From Corticium candelabrum (lineage: Eukaryota > Porifera > Homoscleromorpha > Homosclerophorida > Plakinidae), in the NCBI RefSeq assembly GCF_963422355.1, contig NC_085093.1, forward strand, positions 2,850,003 to 2,914,002: a stretch of DNA of 64,000 bases. Reading direction: 5' to 3'. Both the position numbers and the translations under genes were made by a program. A model generated the notes under the pieces. It made no database searches, was not told the DNA's origin, and worked only from the letters and a program-made list of their open reading frames with translations. Of the stretch, positions 22,640-32,669 are shown one piece after another; the first letter of the stretch is position 1, and every line of letters begins with the position of its first letter.

Positions 22640-22826
22640 TCCTAGAACATTCAGAGTGAGCTGCGTTTCCTAGCTCCGAGACCGATTTCCTAGGAAATCT
22701 GTCCCGCCCGATACCGATTTCCTAGAACATGCAGGGCGTGACGGATTTCCTAGCTCCGAGACCAATTTCCTAGGAAATCCGTCTCGGCCGGGACAGATTT
22801 CCTGCCGGGACGGATTTCCTGCTACA
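22640..22826. repeat. Right subterminal motif array of Ginger1
   Basis: Repeated GATTTCCTAG and CCGAGACCGATTTCC motifs, complementary to those at the left end, leading to the terminal GGATTTCCTGCTACA and the CCGG duplication. Confidence 0.75.
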
Positions 22827-22938
22827 CCGGTTCGAGACCTCCGGGAAACAAAATAGGCAATTGGCTACAACTACCTAGATAATTTGCATGTCATTATGTG
22901 ACCATGAAACCGTATCTAAATGACGAAAAATTCCTGAG

Positions 22939-23020
22939 GGCGGTCTGAAACCAGTCTCTCCACGGCGAGGATTGACTATCCGGGGAATGACGAAGGCGGG
23001 GAGAGACTGGATCGAGTCTA
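22939..23020. repeat. E1 right terminal inverted repeat
   Basis: Complement of the left TIR, ending GGATCGAGTCTA. The segment 22,831-22,938 between it and Ginger1 is the rest of E1's right end. Confidence 0.85.
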
Positions 23021-23165
23021 ATGGACGTCCGCTGAAAACGAGCAGTGAGAAGAGAGCTCCCACGTCAAATCCAGCGCCGGATTTAATCAGTGAGTCGCTC
23101 AAACAGCGATCCCACTTTCTACCGATCTCTTTTTCCGACTTTGCCTTTTAAACATGTCCCGGATG
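23021..23165 (-). pseudogene. MIC10-like gene copy A3, N-terminal half
   Basis: Minus strand gives RKWDRCLSDSLIKSGAGFDV and ALFSLLVFSGRPL, the N-terminal half of MIC10. One glycine of the GxGxGxG membrane motif is Asp. It abuts E1 at 23,020. It is the missing half of copy A2 at 11,137-11,261. Confidence 0.75.
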
Positions 23166-23551
23166 TAGCCTCGAGTGCACCGTGTGCGCGTCAATCTCTT
23201 CCAGACCATTTTCGCTATTTGTTACGTTTCCGTTTACAAATTCTGTCACGTGATAACCGTTCTAAATTTATTATAGCACTTAGATTATTAAGCATTTAAG
23301 CGTATTACATACAAAGAAGAAGAAAAATTACGTCATGACGCGGCGGTAGGGTCTGGCTACGCGAGACTACATTGCTTGCATTTTCTATTTTTATGATATG
23401 AGTCAGAAAATGTCACAGAGACGTCTATAAACATAACCATTTGATGAAATAGAGCACAAGTCCTACTAGACATATTTAGTTGTACAGCATCTTTGCCATA
23501 TCCACTGCAAACAATACGAGTTACAAAACTGTAAAATCCATTAATTACTTA
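23166..23551. other. Unit 3' flank, shared with 52,073-52,350
   Basis: Non-coding sequence matching the region before TRAF-C. It includes the segment GTCTGGCTACGCGAGACTA (23,351-23,369), which complements the TAGTCTCGCGTAGCCA end of the E2-nested MITE. That may be a solitary relic end of the same superfamily. No gene seen. Confidence 0.6.
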
Positions 23552-23949
23552 TAGTATTTTGCGTTCAATTATCCGAGGTTCAGTCGGTTTATTTTGTTCA
23601 GTCATTCACTTGACTAGGACACCCTAGTAGTCTAGCTAGAAACCGCGCACATTTCTTTCATAACGCACCTTGTTATCGGATGTGGAGCAGCCAGTGGTTA
23701 TTTAATTAAAGATACAGCTGACGACAAGCATCTTTAATATCAGACTTCCGCCATACAGCTGTTGTCTGAATCCAATTGAATATTGCTTTCAGAGCGTGGA
23801 AGCGTATATCAAACGTAGCCTCAGCCAACATGCATGGCGCTGTCGTGCCTACGGAAGGTCAGACTTTATCACCAGCTGGACAGCAACTGCGTTACACATC
23901 TTGCCGAGGAGCCACCCAGTGACAGCGCCCGCTTGTTGCCTGAATTCTT

Positions 23950-24839
<890 letters not shown>

Positions 24840-24898
24840 AGAAGCTCGATGGAGTACGGAAGCTGGTAGCATCGGATTGATATCAGTCCGCCGTTCTC

Positions 24899-25528
24899 GG
24901 CCGCACTGATATCAATAGACACAAATAGTGTAGCGCGCGTTACCAAATGTGTAAAATTTACTTTTCTAGGTACTACAAAATAACGTGCGCTATTCTAGAT
25001 ACAATGGACATGTCACCGTCTTGTATTCTAACTAGATGAACTGTGGAACATGTGTGCGCGCTCTTCGATCTGCTAGCAGCTCAGAGGACCCCAGTTTGGG
25101 GATCGTTGTTTGGTGCACGTCGTGGAAACGGTACTAATCGACTTTCCAGTGAATTGGATACGAGTAGTGGATTTCAGAAACCATACTCTTCCGATGCAAT
25201 GATTGCTGGTGCACTGAAATCTTTTTGGTATGTCTAGATAATTAATTAAATTGATTAATAATAATTACAAAATTAGACAAATACACACATGAACACATTT
25301 AGTTGTAGATGTGTTCAGTAATGATGTAGTCGTTATTGTAGAGTTATACATTGCAGAAATTTCTAAATTTCCAAAAGATAATTTCAAACTTAATGCAGGA
25401 CTGAAAAACGTGTTTGGATTGAATTATTGTGTGAATTCATGTTATTTTGTTCCTGATGTGTATGAAATCTCTACAATAACTAATATACCATATCATAGAA
25501 ACATGTGTGGGTGAGTGGTCATCTGTGT

Positions 25529-25613
<85 letters not shown>

Positions 25614-26251
25614 ACATACACAGATGACCACTCACCCACGCATGTGATATATTAGTTATTGTAGAGATTTCATACACAGCAGGAACAAAATAACATGAAT
25701 TCACACAATAATTCAATCCAAGGACGTTTTTCAGTCCTGCATTAAGTTTGAAATTATCTTTTGAAAATTTCTGCAATGTATAACTCTACAATAACGACTA
25801 CATCATTACTGAACACATCTACAACTAAATGTGTGCATGTGTGTATTTGTCTAATTTTGTAATTATTATTAATTAATCAATTTAATTAATTATTTAAACA
25901 TACCAAAAAGATTTCAGTGCACCAACAATCATCGCATCAGAAGAGTCAATGGCTACTCGTATCCAATTCACTGGAAAGTCGATTAGTACCGTTTCCATGA
26001 CGTGCAGCAAACAACGATCCCAAACTGGGGTCCCCTTAGCTGCTGATCGAAGAGCGCGCACACACGCTCCACAGTTCATTTATTTAGAATACAACGAGAA
26101 TACAAGGCGGTAACGTGTCCATTGTAGAATAGCGCACGTTATTTTGCAGTACATTAATATTAACTAATCATTGTGGCATTGATATTACATAAATTCTACA
26201 CATTTGATAACGCGCGCTACACTATTTGTGTCTATTGATATCAGTGCGGCC
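24899..26251. repeat. 1.35-kb near-perfect palindrome with a (TG)n centre
   Basis: The arms start GGCCGCACTGATATCAATAG on the left, complement on the right, and stay alignable for about 620 bp to a central (TG)n tract (25,531-25,612). Both arms contain the same short reading (AAQRTPVWGS left, AAKGTPVWDR right). The arms differ at a small number of positions, so the palindrome is not an assembly mirror of one arm alone. Foldback element or inverted duplication. Confidence 0.75.
25531..25612. repeat. (TG)n at the palindrome centre
   Basis: About 40 TG units separating the two arms of the 24,899-26,251 palindrome. Confidence 0.95.
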
Positions 26252-26452
26252 TAATGCGCGGACCAAAAACATCGCCAACGGACATAATCCGCTGCTGCGC
26301 TAGGACCTAATCCGCGAAGAGAAATGATTCCAGAGATCCGAGGTAGACGCGGTGCGCTAGCGCAGAATGTCTTCCCGTACAAGTGCGTTAGCAAGCGGAC
26401 CTATTTGACCGGCCGGACCTAATCCGCTGCTACACCGGCTTCCGTAATGGAG

Positions 26453-27121
26453 ACCCATATAGGACCACGCCCATTTCTGTTGTGTGACCCGGATTAGAAG
26501 CCTCGCTACGCTCGGCAATTAACATGTTCCGACGGTGAAGGCTCTAGATGGCCACTAGGCTGGAAGACATGTAGATTATTTTAGTTTGCGTAACTACAGT
26601 ACATATATAGTTTGCAGTATCTACATGCGTGCAGGTAAACGGACCGTTGCGCAGTACTAGGTAGTGTTATGTAATTACCATTAGCGTAGAAGTCAATGCA
26701 TAGGATAGATGTACAGTAGTCTTACCTGAAGGTGACTCCATTGCAACCAAGGAAGGTTTGTTAGATCGCAACGATCAAGAAGTACGCAGCCACAACGTTC
26801 GTGTGCTTGGACAGTAACGTTACAAATTAGCGCGTAGAGACGGCTGATAAATCGATGAATGATAGTATTTCGGCAGCTGCTCAACCGCAGACTATGTAAA
26901 CTATTTTAGCTCTTCACGCATATTAGACGCAACGGATAATTGAACGCAAAATACTAGAGTAGCAAAGAATACATGTATGAAATCGATTGTTGCAAACTCA
27001 CTTTTACAAAAACAAAAGCTAAAAATCAGCTTTTAATTAATTAACATATTACACAATAACAATGACAACTACCAACAAAATCTATAACTGTCGCTTTAGC
27101 GTTGTACAGTGGCAGTTCATG
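26453..27121. other. Right part of the 3.4-kb insertion and TRAF-B 3' flank
   Basis: No gene visible. 26,453-26,522 matches 52,003-52,072. The insertion ends at 26,956, and the sequence from about 26,960 is the 3' flank common to the TRAF copies. Confidence 0.6.
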
Positions 27122-28479
27122 CTAATTCTTCATATGAATAGTCAGTTTACAAACAATAGAGTCGTCCTTAATGTAGTGATAAGACTCTAAACGTTTGTGA
27201 GAGACAAACCTTGGCTTACCCCATCCCTCGGTTCCGATTCCAAGATTCAATGCATTCTTGTAGGGAGGTGAAAACCGATGAACAACATTCTTTCCTGTTA
27301 GTTGTTGATCAATAATTGCAAGATCAAACGAAAATGGAAAAGGCCAAACAAGCCTCTCATCAAACTCTCCAAGACTTGGAAACAGATAAACACCAACATA
27401 GTTCTCAAAAGTATTGTCAATATCTTTAACTGGAAAGACTCCAAGATGCAGATGATAGCCAGGGTATACATAGAATGGACTGCTCTCAATCAAATTTTTA
27501 CCTGGTTTCTTTAATTTTGCTTGTATGACTTTCTCAGACCAGTTCTCTATTCTCCATTTGTGCACAAACTTGCTAGCAGTTAAAACAGGTGGAAGAGAAT
27601 ATTTCCTTCTGATTAATTCTTCACACAACTGTGATTCCACCTCTGACAGTCTACTTTCTGTACCTGCCAACTTCTGTTCAGTTTCCTTTAAAGTCTGTTC
27701 AGAATTCTCCAACTTCTGTTCACTTTTCTCCAACTTTAATTTGGTTGTTCTTAGTTCCATTGCAATCAGACCAAGATGGTTAGCTGTGTTACTATCAATG
27801 TGCATTAACAGTTATGACGTTTTCCTTCAAACTGACACCCATTATCTCTAAAATCACAACTAAGAATACTGTTTGGACAATTTCCTTGCCTGCCAGTGTG
27901 ATCTTCCATCTGACCCCTTGCCAACGTTTGCCCACAAGAGTAGACGCAGCCAACAGGATACAGGAGACATGTCAGGTGATGAGCTGCAAGATCCATCCAT
28001 TCCATTCTGGCACTGCAATAATCACAACTAGTGACTCTCCTTCCACACAGTCTTTCCTTGTGATTTTTCATTTCCTTTCGTATCACCATTATTCCACACT
28101 TGTTTTCACACGTTTCTTCAACATATTCACATTCCTTCTCATGAGTCTCTCTGTTTCTCAACTCCCCAACCCATTCACAACCTTTCTCACGTCGATCACA
28201 TTTGATCATCAAATCCAGTATCTCTCGTTTCAGCGCATTGTTGGGAAAAATCTCCGATTTCGTCAACCGCGCCCTACACGAAGGGCAAGAAGTGTAACAC
28301 TCGACCCGTGCAGGTACCGCTGGTTCTAGCGGCAAGTCTGCAAAACAATTTGTACAAAAGTGATGGCCACAATCTGTGAGTTTAGGTTCTCGTAAAACTA
28401 GAAAGCAAATGGGGCACAAATATCTATCAGCGACAGTTTCAACAAACACTGCATGAAAGCCTCTCTCCTCAGCCGCCAT
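27122..28479 (-). pseudogene. TRAF-like gene copy B, single frameshift
   Basis: Same domain order as copies A and C. From the ATG at 28,479 the RING and zinc fingers read through to FEGKRHNC, where one base is missing compared with copy A (AGTTATGACG against AGTTCATGACG, near 27,812). The frame then changes, and the coiled coil and MATH domain continue open to 27,122. As written it gives a truncated RING-zinc-finger protein of about 224 aa without MATH. The coiled coil has about four diverged heptads (KSEQKLEN type). Sequencing error is possible, since both halves are otherwise clean. Confidence 0.8.
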
Positions 28480-28723
28480 GTTGCTCACTAGAACACGTGC
28501 TCATGAGTAAAACGTACGTAGACAGAGTGATGCACCACTTCCAGACCTAGTCCATACACCAGTTCGATCTCAATAATCGTAGCACGACTAGCGTACCGCA
28601 AACGTGCGGTATAACCAAGCTGCAACAAGCAAGACAAACCGAGCCGCTCAGCGTACTTTCATATACATTGCAGTTACGAACATACGGGCTTAAAACTAAC
28701 TCAAACCTCCCGGATGTAGTGCA
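28480..28723. promoter_or_regulatory. Divergent promoter between TRAF-B and KLHL-B
   Basis: A 244-bp head-to-head gap, alignable with 1527-1779 and 54,284-54,497. Confidence 0.6.
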
Positions 28724-29299
28724 ATGGCAAGGGCGTTCGAGATCAATCGCTACAAACACAGCGCCAAGCTTCTCCATCTCATCAACGAATTCCGAAAGGA
28801 CGGCCGACTCTACGACGTCACCGTCAAAGTCAGCACGATGGAAATCTCCACACACCGCGCCGTCCTTGCCGCCAGCAGTCCCTATTTCCGCGCCATGTTC
28901 ACCACCAACATGGCAGAAGCCACGCAAGACGTCGTCACGATGAAAGACATCGACCCCGACGTCCTAGACCGAATCGTGGAGTTCACATATACGGGACATC
29001 TGGACCTTCTCGCCGCAGTCTCACTCATACAACTAGAATCAGTACAAGAAATATGTTGCAAATTTTTAAAAGAACATTTAGAGCCGGCCAACTGCCTAGG
29101 TATAAGAAATTTCGCGGAGGCGAATGGCTGCACGCAATTGACTGAAGCGGTTGATGTGTTTGCGCGCGAGAGATTCGTTGATGTCTATTGTGGCGACGAG
29201 TTTCTCTCGCATCCGTGCGAGCACCTCATCTCGCTCATATCGAGCGACGAACTGAACGTTACGAGCGAGAAAGAAGTCTATCTAGCCGTGATACGCTGG
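28724..29299 (+). CDS. KLHL-B exon 1 (BTB and start of BACK)
   Basis: Open from ATG 28,724 to the TGG/GTAGGG donor: 192 codons. Encodes BTB (MARAFEINRYKHSAKLL to FTYTGHL) and the first part of BACK. Compared with copy C, 24 bp are missing in frame after GHLD, removing eight residues. If spliced to the intact exon 2 at 38,986, phase 0 is kept and a protein of about 379 aa results, through a 9.7-kb intron that contains a partial exon copy, a hAT and a TA-flanked element. This is the only coding-competent KLHL in the window; whether it is spliced so is unknown. Confidence 0.75.
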
Positions 29300-29369
29300 G
29301 TAGGGAAGATTTGTTGACTCTGATTGTTGGTTGAGTGATGTGGTTATGTGATCTAATGTGATCTAATAT

Positions 29370-30120
29370 AGTTGTGGTGTATACTGTTATTCACTGTAGT
29401 ATACTGTAATGTGGTGTATTGTAGTGTACTGTAGTATACAGTAATGTGGTGTACTGTAGTGTACTGTAGTATACTGTAATGTGGTGTACTGTAGTGTACT
29501 GTGGTATACTGTAATGTGGTGTACTGTAGTGTACTGTAGTATACTGTAATGTGGTGTATTGTAGTGTACTGTAGTATACTGTAATGTGGTGTATTGTAGT
29601 TTACTGTAGTATACAGTAATGTGGTGTACTGTAGTGTACTGTAGTATACTGTAATGTGGTGTATTGTAGTGTACTGTAGTATACTGTAATGTGGTGTACT
29701 GTAGTGTACTGTAGTATACTGTAATGTGGTGTATTGTAGTGTACTGTAGTATACAGTAATGTGGTGTACTGTAGTGTACTGTAGTATACTGTAATGTGGT
29801 GTATTGTAGTGTACTGTAGTATACTGTAATGTGGTGTATTGTAGTGTACTGTAGTATACAGTAATGTGGTGTACTGTAGTGTACTGTAGTGTACTGTAGT
29901 ATACTGTAATGTGGTGTATTGTAGTGTACTGTAGTATACAGTAATGTGGTGTACTGTAGTGTACTGTAGTATACTGTATTGTAGTGTACTGTAGTATACT
30001 GTAATGTGGTGTATTATAGTATACTGTAATGTGGTGTACTGTAGTGTACTGTAGTATACTGTAATGTGGTGTATTGTAGTGTACTGTAGTATACTGTAAT
30101 GTGGTGTACTGTAGTGTAGG
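29370..30120. repeat. 35-bp minisatellite array in the KLHL-B intron
   Basis: About 20 tandem copies of a unit reading GTGGTGTATTGTAGTGTACT plus GTAGTATACTGTAAT, with T/C and A/G variants. It produces a 286-aa minus-strand ORF of Tyr/Thr/His repeats that is an artefact. Short remnants occur in the other intron copies (2430, 32,580, 35,523, 37,435, 55,160). Confidence 0.95.
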
Positions 30121-31207
30121 GTACTGTAATGAAGTGTAATGTAATAAGTAGGCCTCTTGGTGGGCAGCTATTGTAGGATGATTAGGACGAAGTAGGGCAA
30201 CTGCTACAAACACTATTTGAGAGGAGCCATTGTGGAGTCAGGGAGAAGCACATTATTTTTGTCCTCGGGTTGTTGTGCTTGAGTTGGCTTCATTCTTCCT
30301 GTTTTCTGTCAAGGTTATTTCTATCTCATCCTCTGTTGTTGTTACTGCATTGTGGTTGTGCAATGTTGTTGGATGTGATTGGTTGTTATTGGTCACTATG
30401 ACGACTTGGGCACGCTTTCTGCCAAATAGCCCCATGTGTGTGTCTTTGCCTGATTGGAAGGGCCAAGCTGGAATAAGAGCGTGTGGAAAGAGGTTAGCAG
30501 GTGTGGGAAGGTGGTTTGGTGTGCTATTACAGAAACACTTAGTTCTTGTTGACAAGCTCAAAGCCTAAGAGCATTTCCATGAAAATCCTTTTGGCTGTTG
30601 ATACTTAAAATGTGAAGGAAATAGAACCAGGATGTACTGTGTACTCAGAACTAAAGGGCCAAACTTGACATGTCAAGCAGTCTGAATGTCTATGTCCATA
30701 AGTATACCACATTATGTTATGCCACAAAATTAATGGCTCCCAATATTTGTGAGAAGTTGGTGCTGTAATGTGTGAAATGTGTGAAACAATTGCAGTGTGT
30801 GTGGTAGTAGCTTGTCACTATGGATGTGTTACTGTTGTGAGTCTGAGTAACTTACTTGTGGCTACAGTCAGACCTCATTATTCCAACCACATTTGTCCCA
30901 CTGTTTCTGGCCTGACTAACGCAACTGTTGGATTAGTGGTAACAAATACTAAGTGACCATGTAAATTGGTTTCAGTTGTACCACTTGGTCAGAAAGTGGG
31001 GGTGTTGGATAATTGGGTGTGGGAGTAATGAGGTCTGACTGTATTCAGCTGCATAAATATATCTGTTTATTCTCTGACTGACACTCACTACATCAAGTGT
31101 AAGTTATAGAGAGATCCATTAGTTGTAAATTGCTGTTGAGTAGTGCTTAGTCAGGTATAAAACCTTAAAATTTTCTATAATTTATTGTATCGGACACACA
31201 CACACGT

Positions 31208-31255
<48 letters not shown>

Positions 31256-31660
31256 CTGACTGACGGACTAACACTATGAAAAACCATTGCATTGAAAACA
31301 ATGACAAACACAAGATAAACATCCAGTCACATTTTAATAATCTTTCAGAACAACTTAGTCCACGATTGGCACACAATTCAATCCTCGAACGATAAACACT
31401 AGATTAGACTCAAAATCTGATGTAGAGAGATGGGATTTGCCCACAGATATTTCCATATAAAATTTAAAAATATAATTATCTATACATTTATGGTACATTT
31501 TGTAGTACATTTTAATTAATTATTTTATACTATAATTTATACACGTCTGTCTGTCTGTCTGTCTGTTAGTTTATCTGTAGTCCAATCGTCTATGTGTTTG
31601 TCTGTTTGTGTCTGTCAACGCCTGTCTGTCTAACTGCTTGTTTGTTTGTTTGTTTGTTTG
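30121..31660. other. Conserved KLHL intron block, collapsed onto post-KLHL sequence
   Basis: Matches 2560-3890 and 55,300-56,990 of the other introns, including a (CA)n at 31,193-31,253. At about 31,540 it passes directly into the CTGTCTGTCTGTTAG region that follows KLHL exon 2 elsewhere (7700, 39,570). Exon 2 is therefore deleted from this sub-copy. No gene seen. Confidence 0.65.
31193..31253. repeat. (CA)n microsatellite
   Basis: CA tract in the KLHL-B1 intron, equivalent to the tract at 3601. Confidence 0.95.
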
Positions 31661-31990
31661 TGTGTGTGTACAAACACACACACACACAACTACATGCACG
31701 TATGCTCGTAGCTCTGAAGTGAGTAGAACACAGCTTCATACTTACTAGTGGTATTATTGCAACTAAATATAAGGTCTGATTCAAACCACCTATACACAAA
31801 CACTGCGTAGCTCTTATCATATTTTGCAAGTGCACTGTAAACGTACTAAGATCCACATGCTCGAGATATGAGAATATACATGTAGACCAAGTATGATTTA
31901 GAAAATGTGTATTTTTGTTAGGCTATAAATTCTTTGTTTAAATTATGGAGTAGGCTGCGCTTTTGCACTCCTAAAAACTTACCAAACTAG

Positions 31991-32262
31991 AATTTAAAAA
32001 AATTTTCTCTGAAAAAAGAAATAGACGTAGGAATTGTATAAAAAGTAATAGAAACAAGATCTATAGATAATATGAACCAAAGCCAGCAGACATCATTAGT
32101 GAATCCTTCCAACCACATTTCCTACATTTTACTTTTAGTGGGTTGGAAGGATTCTCTAATGATGTCTGGCTTTGGTTTACATTATCTATAGATCTTGTTT
32201 CTATTACTTTTTATACAATCCCTACATCTATTTCTTTTTTCAGAGAAAAAGTTTTTTAAATT
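31991..32262. repeat. Foldback element, about 270 bp
   Basis: Two arms of about 120 bp are inverted copies (left AATTTAAAAAAATTTTCTCT, right ending in its near-complement) around a short loop at about 32,115-32,140. It sits exactly at the 5' edge of the KLHL-B2 exon fragment, so it may mark a recombination breakpoint. Confidence 0.8.
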
Positions 32263-32266
32263 GTAG

Positions 32267-32538
32267 TACAACTAGAATCAGTACAAGAAATATGTTGCGA
32301 ATTTTTAAAAGAACATTTAGAGCCGGCCAACTGCCAAGGCATAAGAAATTTCGCGGAGGCGAATGGCTGCACGCAATTGACTGAAGCGGTTGATCTGTTT
32401 GCGCGCGAGAGATTCGTTGATGTCTATTGTGGCGACGAGTTTCTCTCGCATCCGTGCGAGCACCTCATCTCGCTCATATCGAGCGACGAACTGAACGTTA
32501 CGAGCGAGAAAGAAGTCTATCTAGCCGTGATACGCTGG
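32267..32538 (+). pseudogene. KLHL-B2: 3' fragment of exon 1
   Basis: Encodes only IQLESVQEICCEFLKEHLE to VIRW, with a GTAGGG donor at 32,539. The BTB part is absent. It is preceded by the foldback element, whose end supplies an AG. This is a second, partial KLHL copy inside unit B; the downstream exon 2 at 38,986 lies in its intron continuation. Confidence 0.85.
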
Positions 32539-32669
32539 GTAGGGAAGATTTGTTGACTCTGATTGTTGGCTGAGTGATGTGGTTAGGTAATCTAACGTAG
32601 TTGTGGTATACTGTAACGTGGGGTCTAGTGTTGTTTAGTGCAATGTAATGGATTGGATTGTAGTGTACT

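Larger units (their letters stand above)
18461..22826 (+). mobile_element. Ginger1 DNA transposon nested in E1
   Basis: A 4366-bp element flanked by CCGG on both sides (18,457-18,460 and 22,827-22,830). Its terminal inverted repeat starts TGTAGTAGGAAATCCGTC on the left and TGTAGCAGGAAATCCGTC as the complement on the right. CCGG target duplications, TGTAG-type ends and a gypsy-integrase transposase with a C-terminal protease are the published hallmarks of Ginger1. Both ends carry arrays of a GGAAATCYGTC motif. It sits in E1 just upstream of the helicase start. Confidence 0.9.
12013..23020. mobile_element. E1: helicase-bearing DNA transposon with hairpin termini, host to a nested Ginger1
   Basis: Bounded by inverted repeats of about 81 bp at 12,013-12,093 and 22,939-23,020. 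Each starts TAGACTCGA and folds on itself (CCAGTCTCTCC with GGAGAGACTGG). Without the nested Ginger1 (18,457-22,830) it is about 6.6 kb. It carries a putative transposase (+, 12,557-15,319) convergent with a RecQ-like helicase (-, 16,380-18,253). The 9-bp flanks do not match (CCGACACAC left, ATGGACGTC right): the left neighbour is gypsy, the right one MIC10. The locus was therefore rearranged after insertion. E2 shares the same gene pair and end architecture. Confidence 0.75.
24855..26446. mobile_element. Non-autonomous insertion with a Ginger-like right end
   Basis: Flanked by ATGGAG on both sides (24,849-24,854 and 26,447-26,452). The paralogous empty site at about 52,000 reads GCTCGATGGAGACCC without it. 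The termini are TACGGAAG and its complement. Just inside the right end is TGCTACACCGGC with repeated GGACCTAATCCGC motifs, resembling a Ginger1 right end with CCGG; the left counterpart (CTGGTAGCATCGGATT) is degenerate. One reading is a Ginger1-type MITE inside a small palindromic MITE. No coding region. Confidence 0.55.

Noticed and set aside
29370-30120. CRISPR-like array
   Set aside because: Head-to-tail units without unique spacers, in a eukaryotic intron.
29353-30213. 286-aa minus-strand ORF of Tyr/Thr/His/Ser repeats
   Set aside because: It is a translation of the 35-bp minisatellite; the unit happens to lack stops in that frame. No domain, and the other units lack it.
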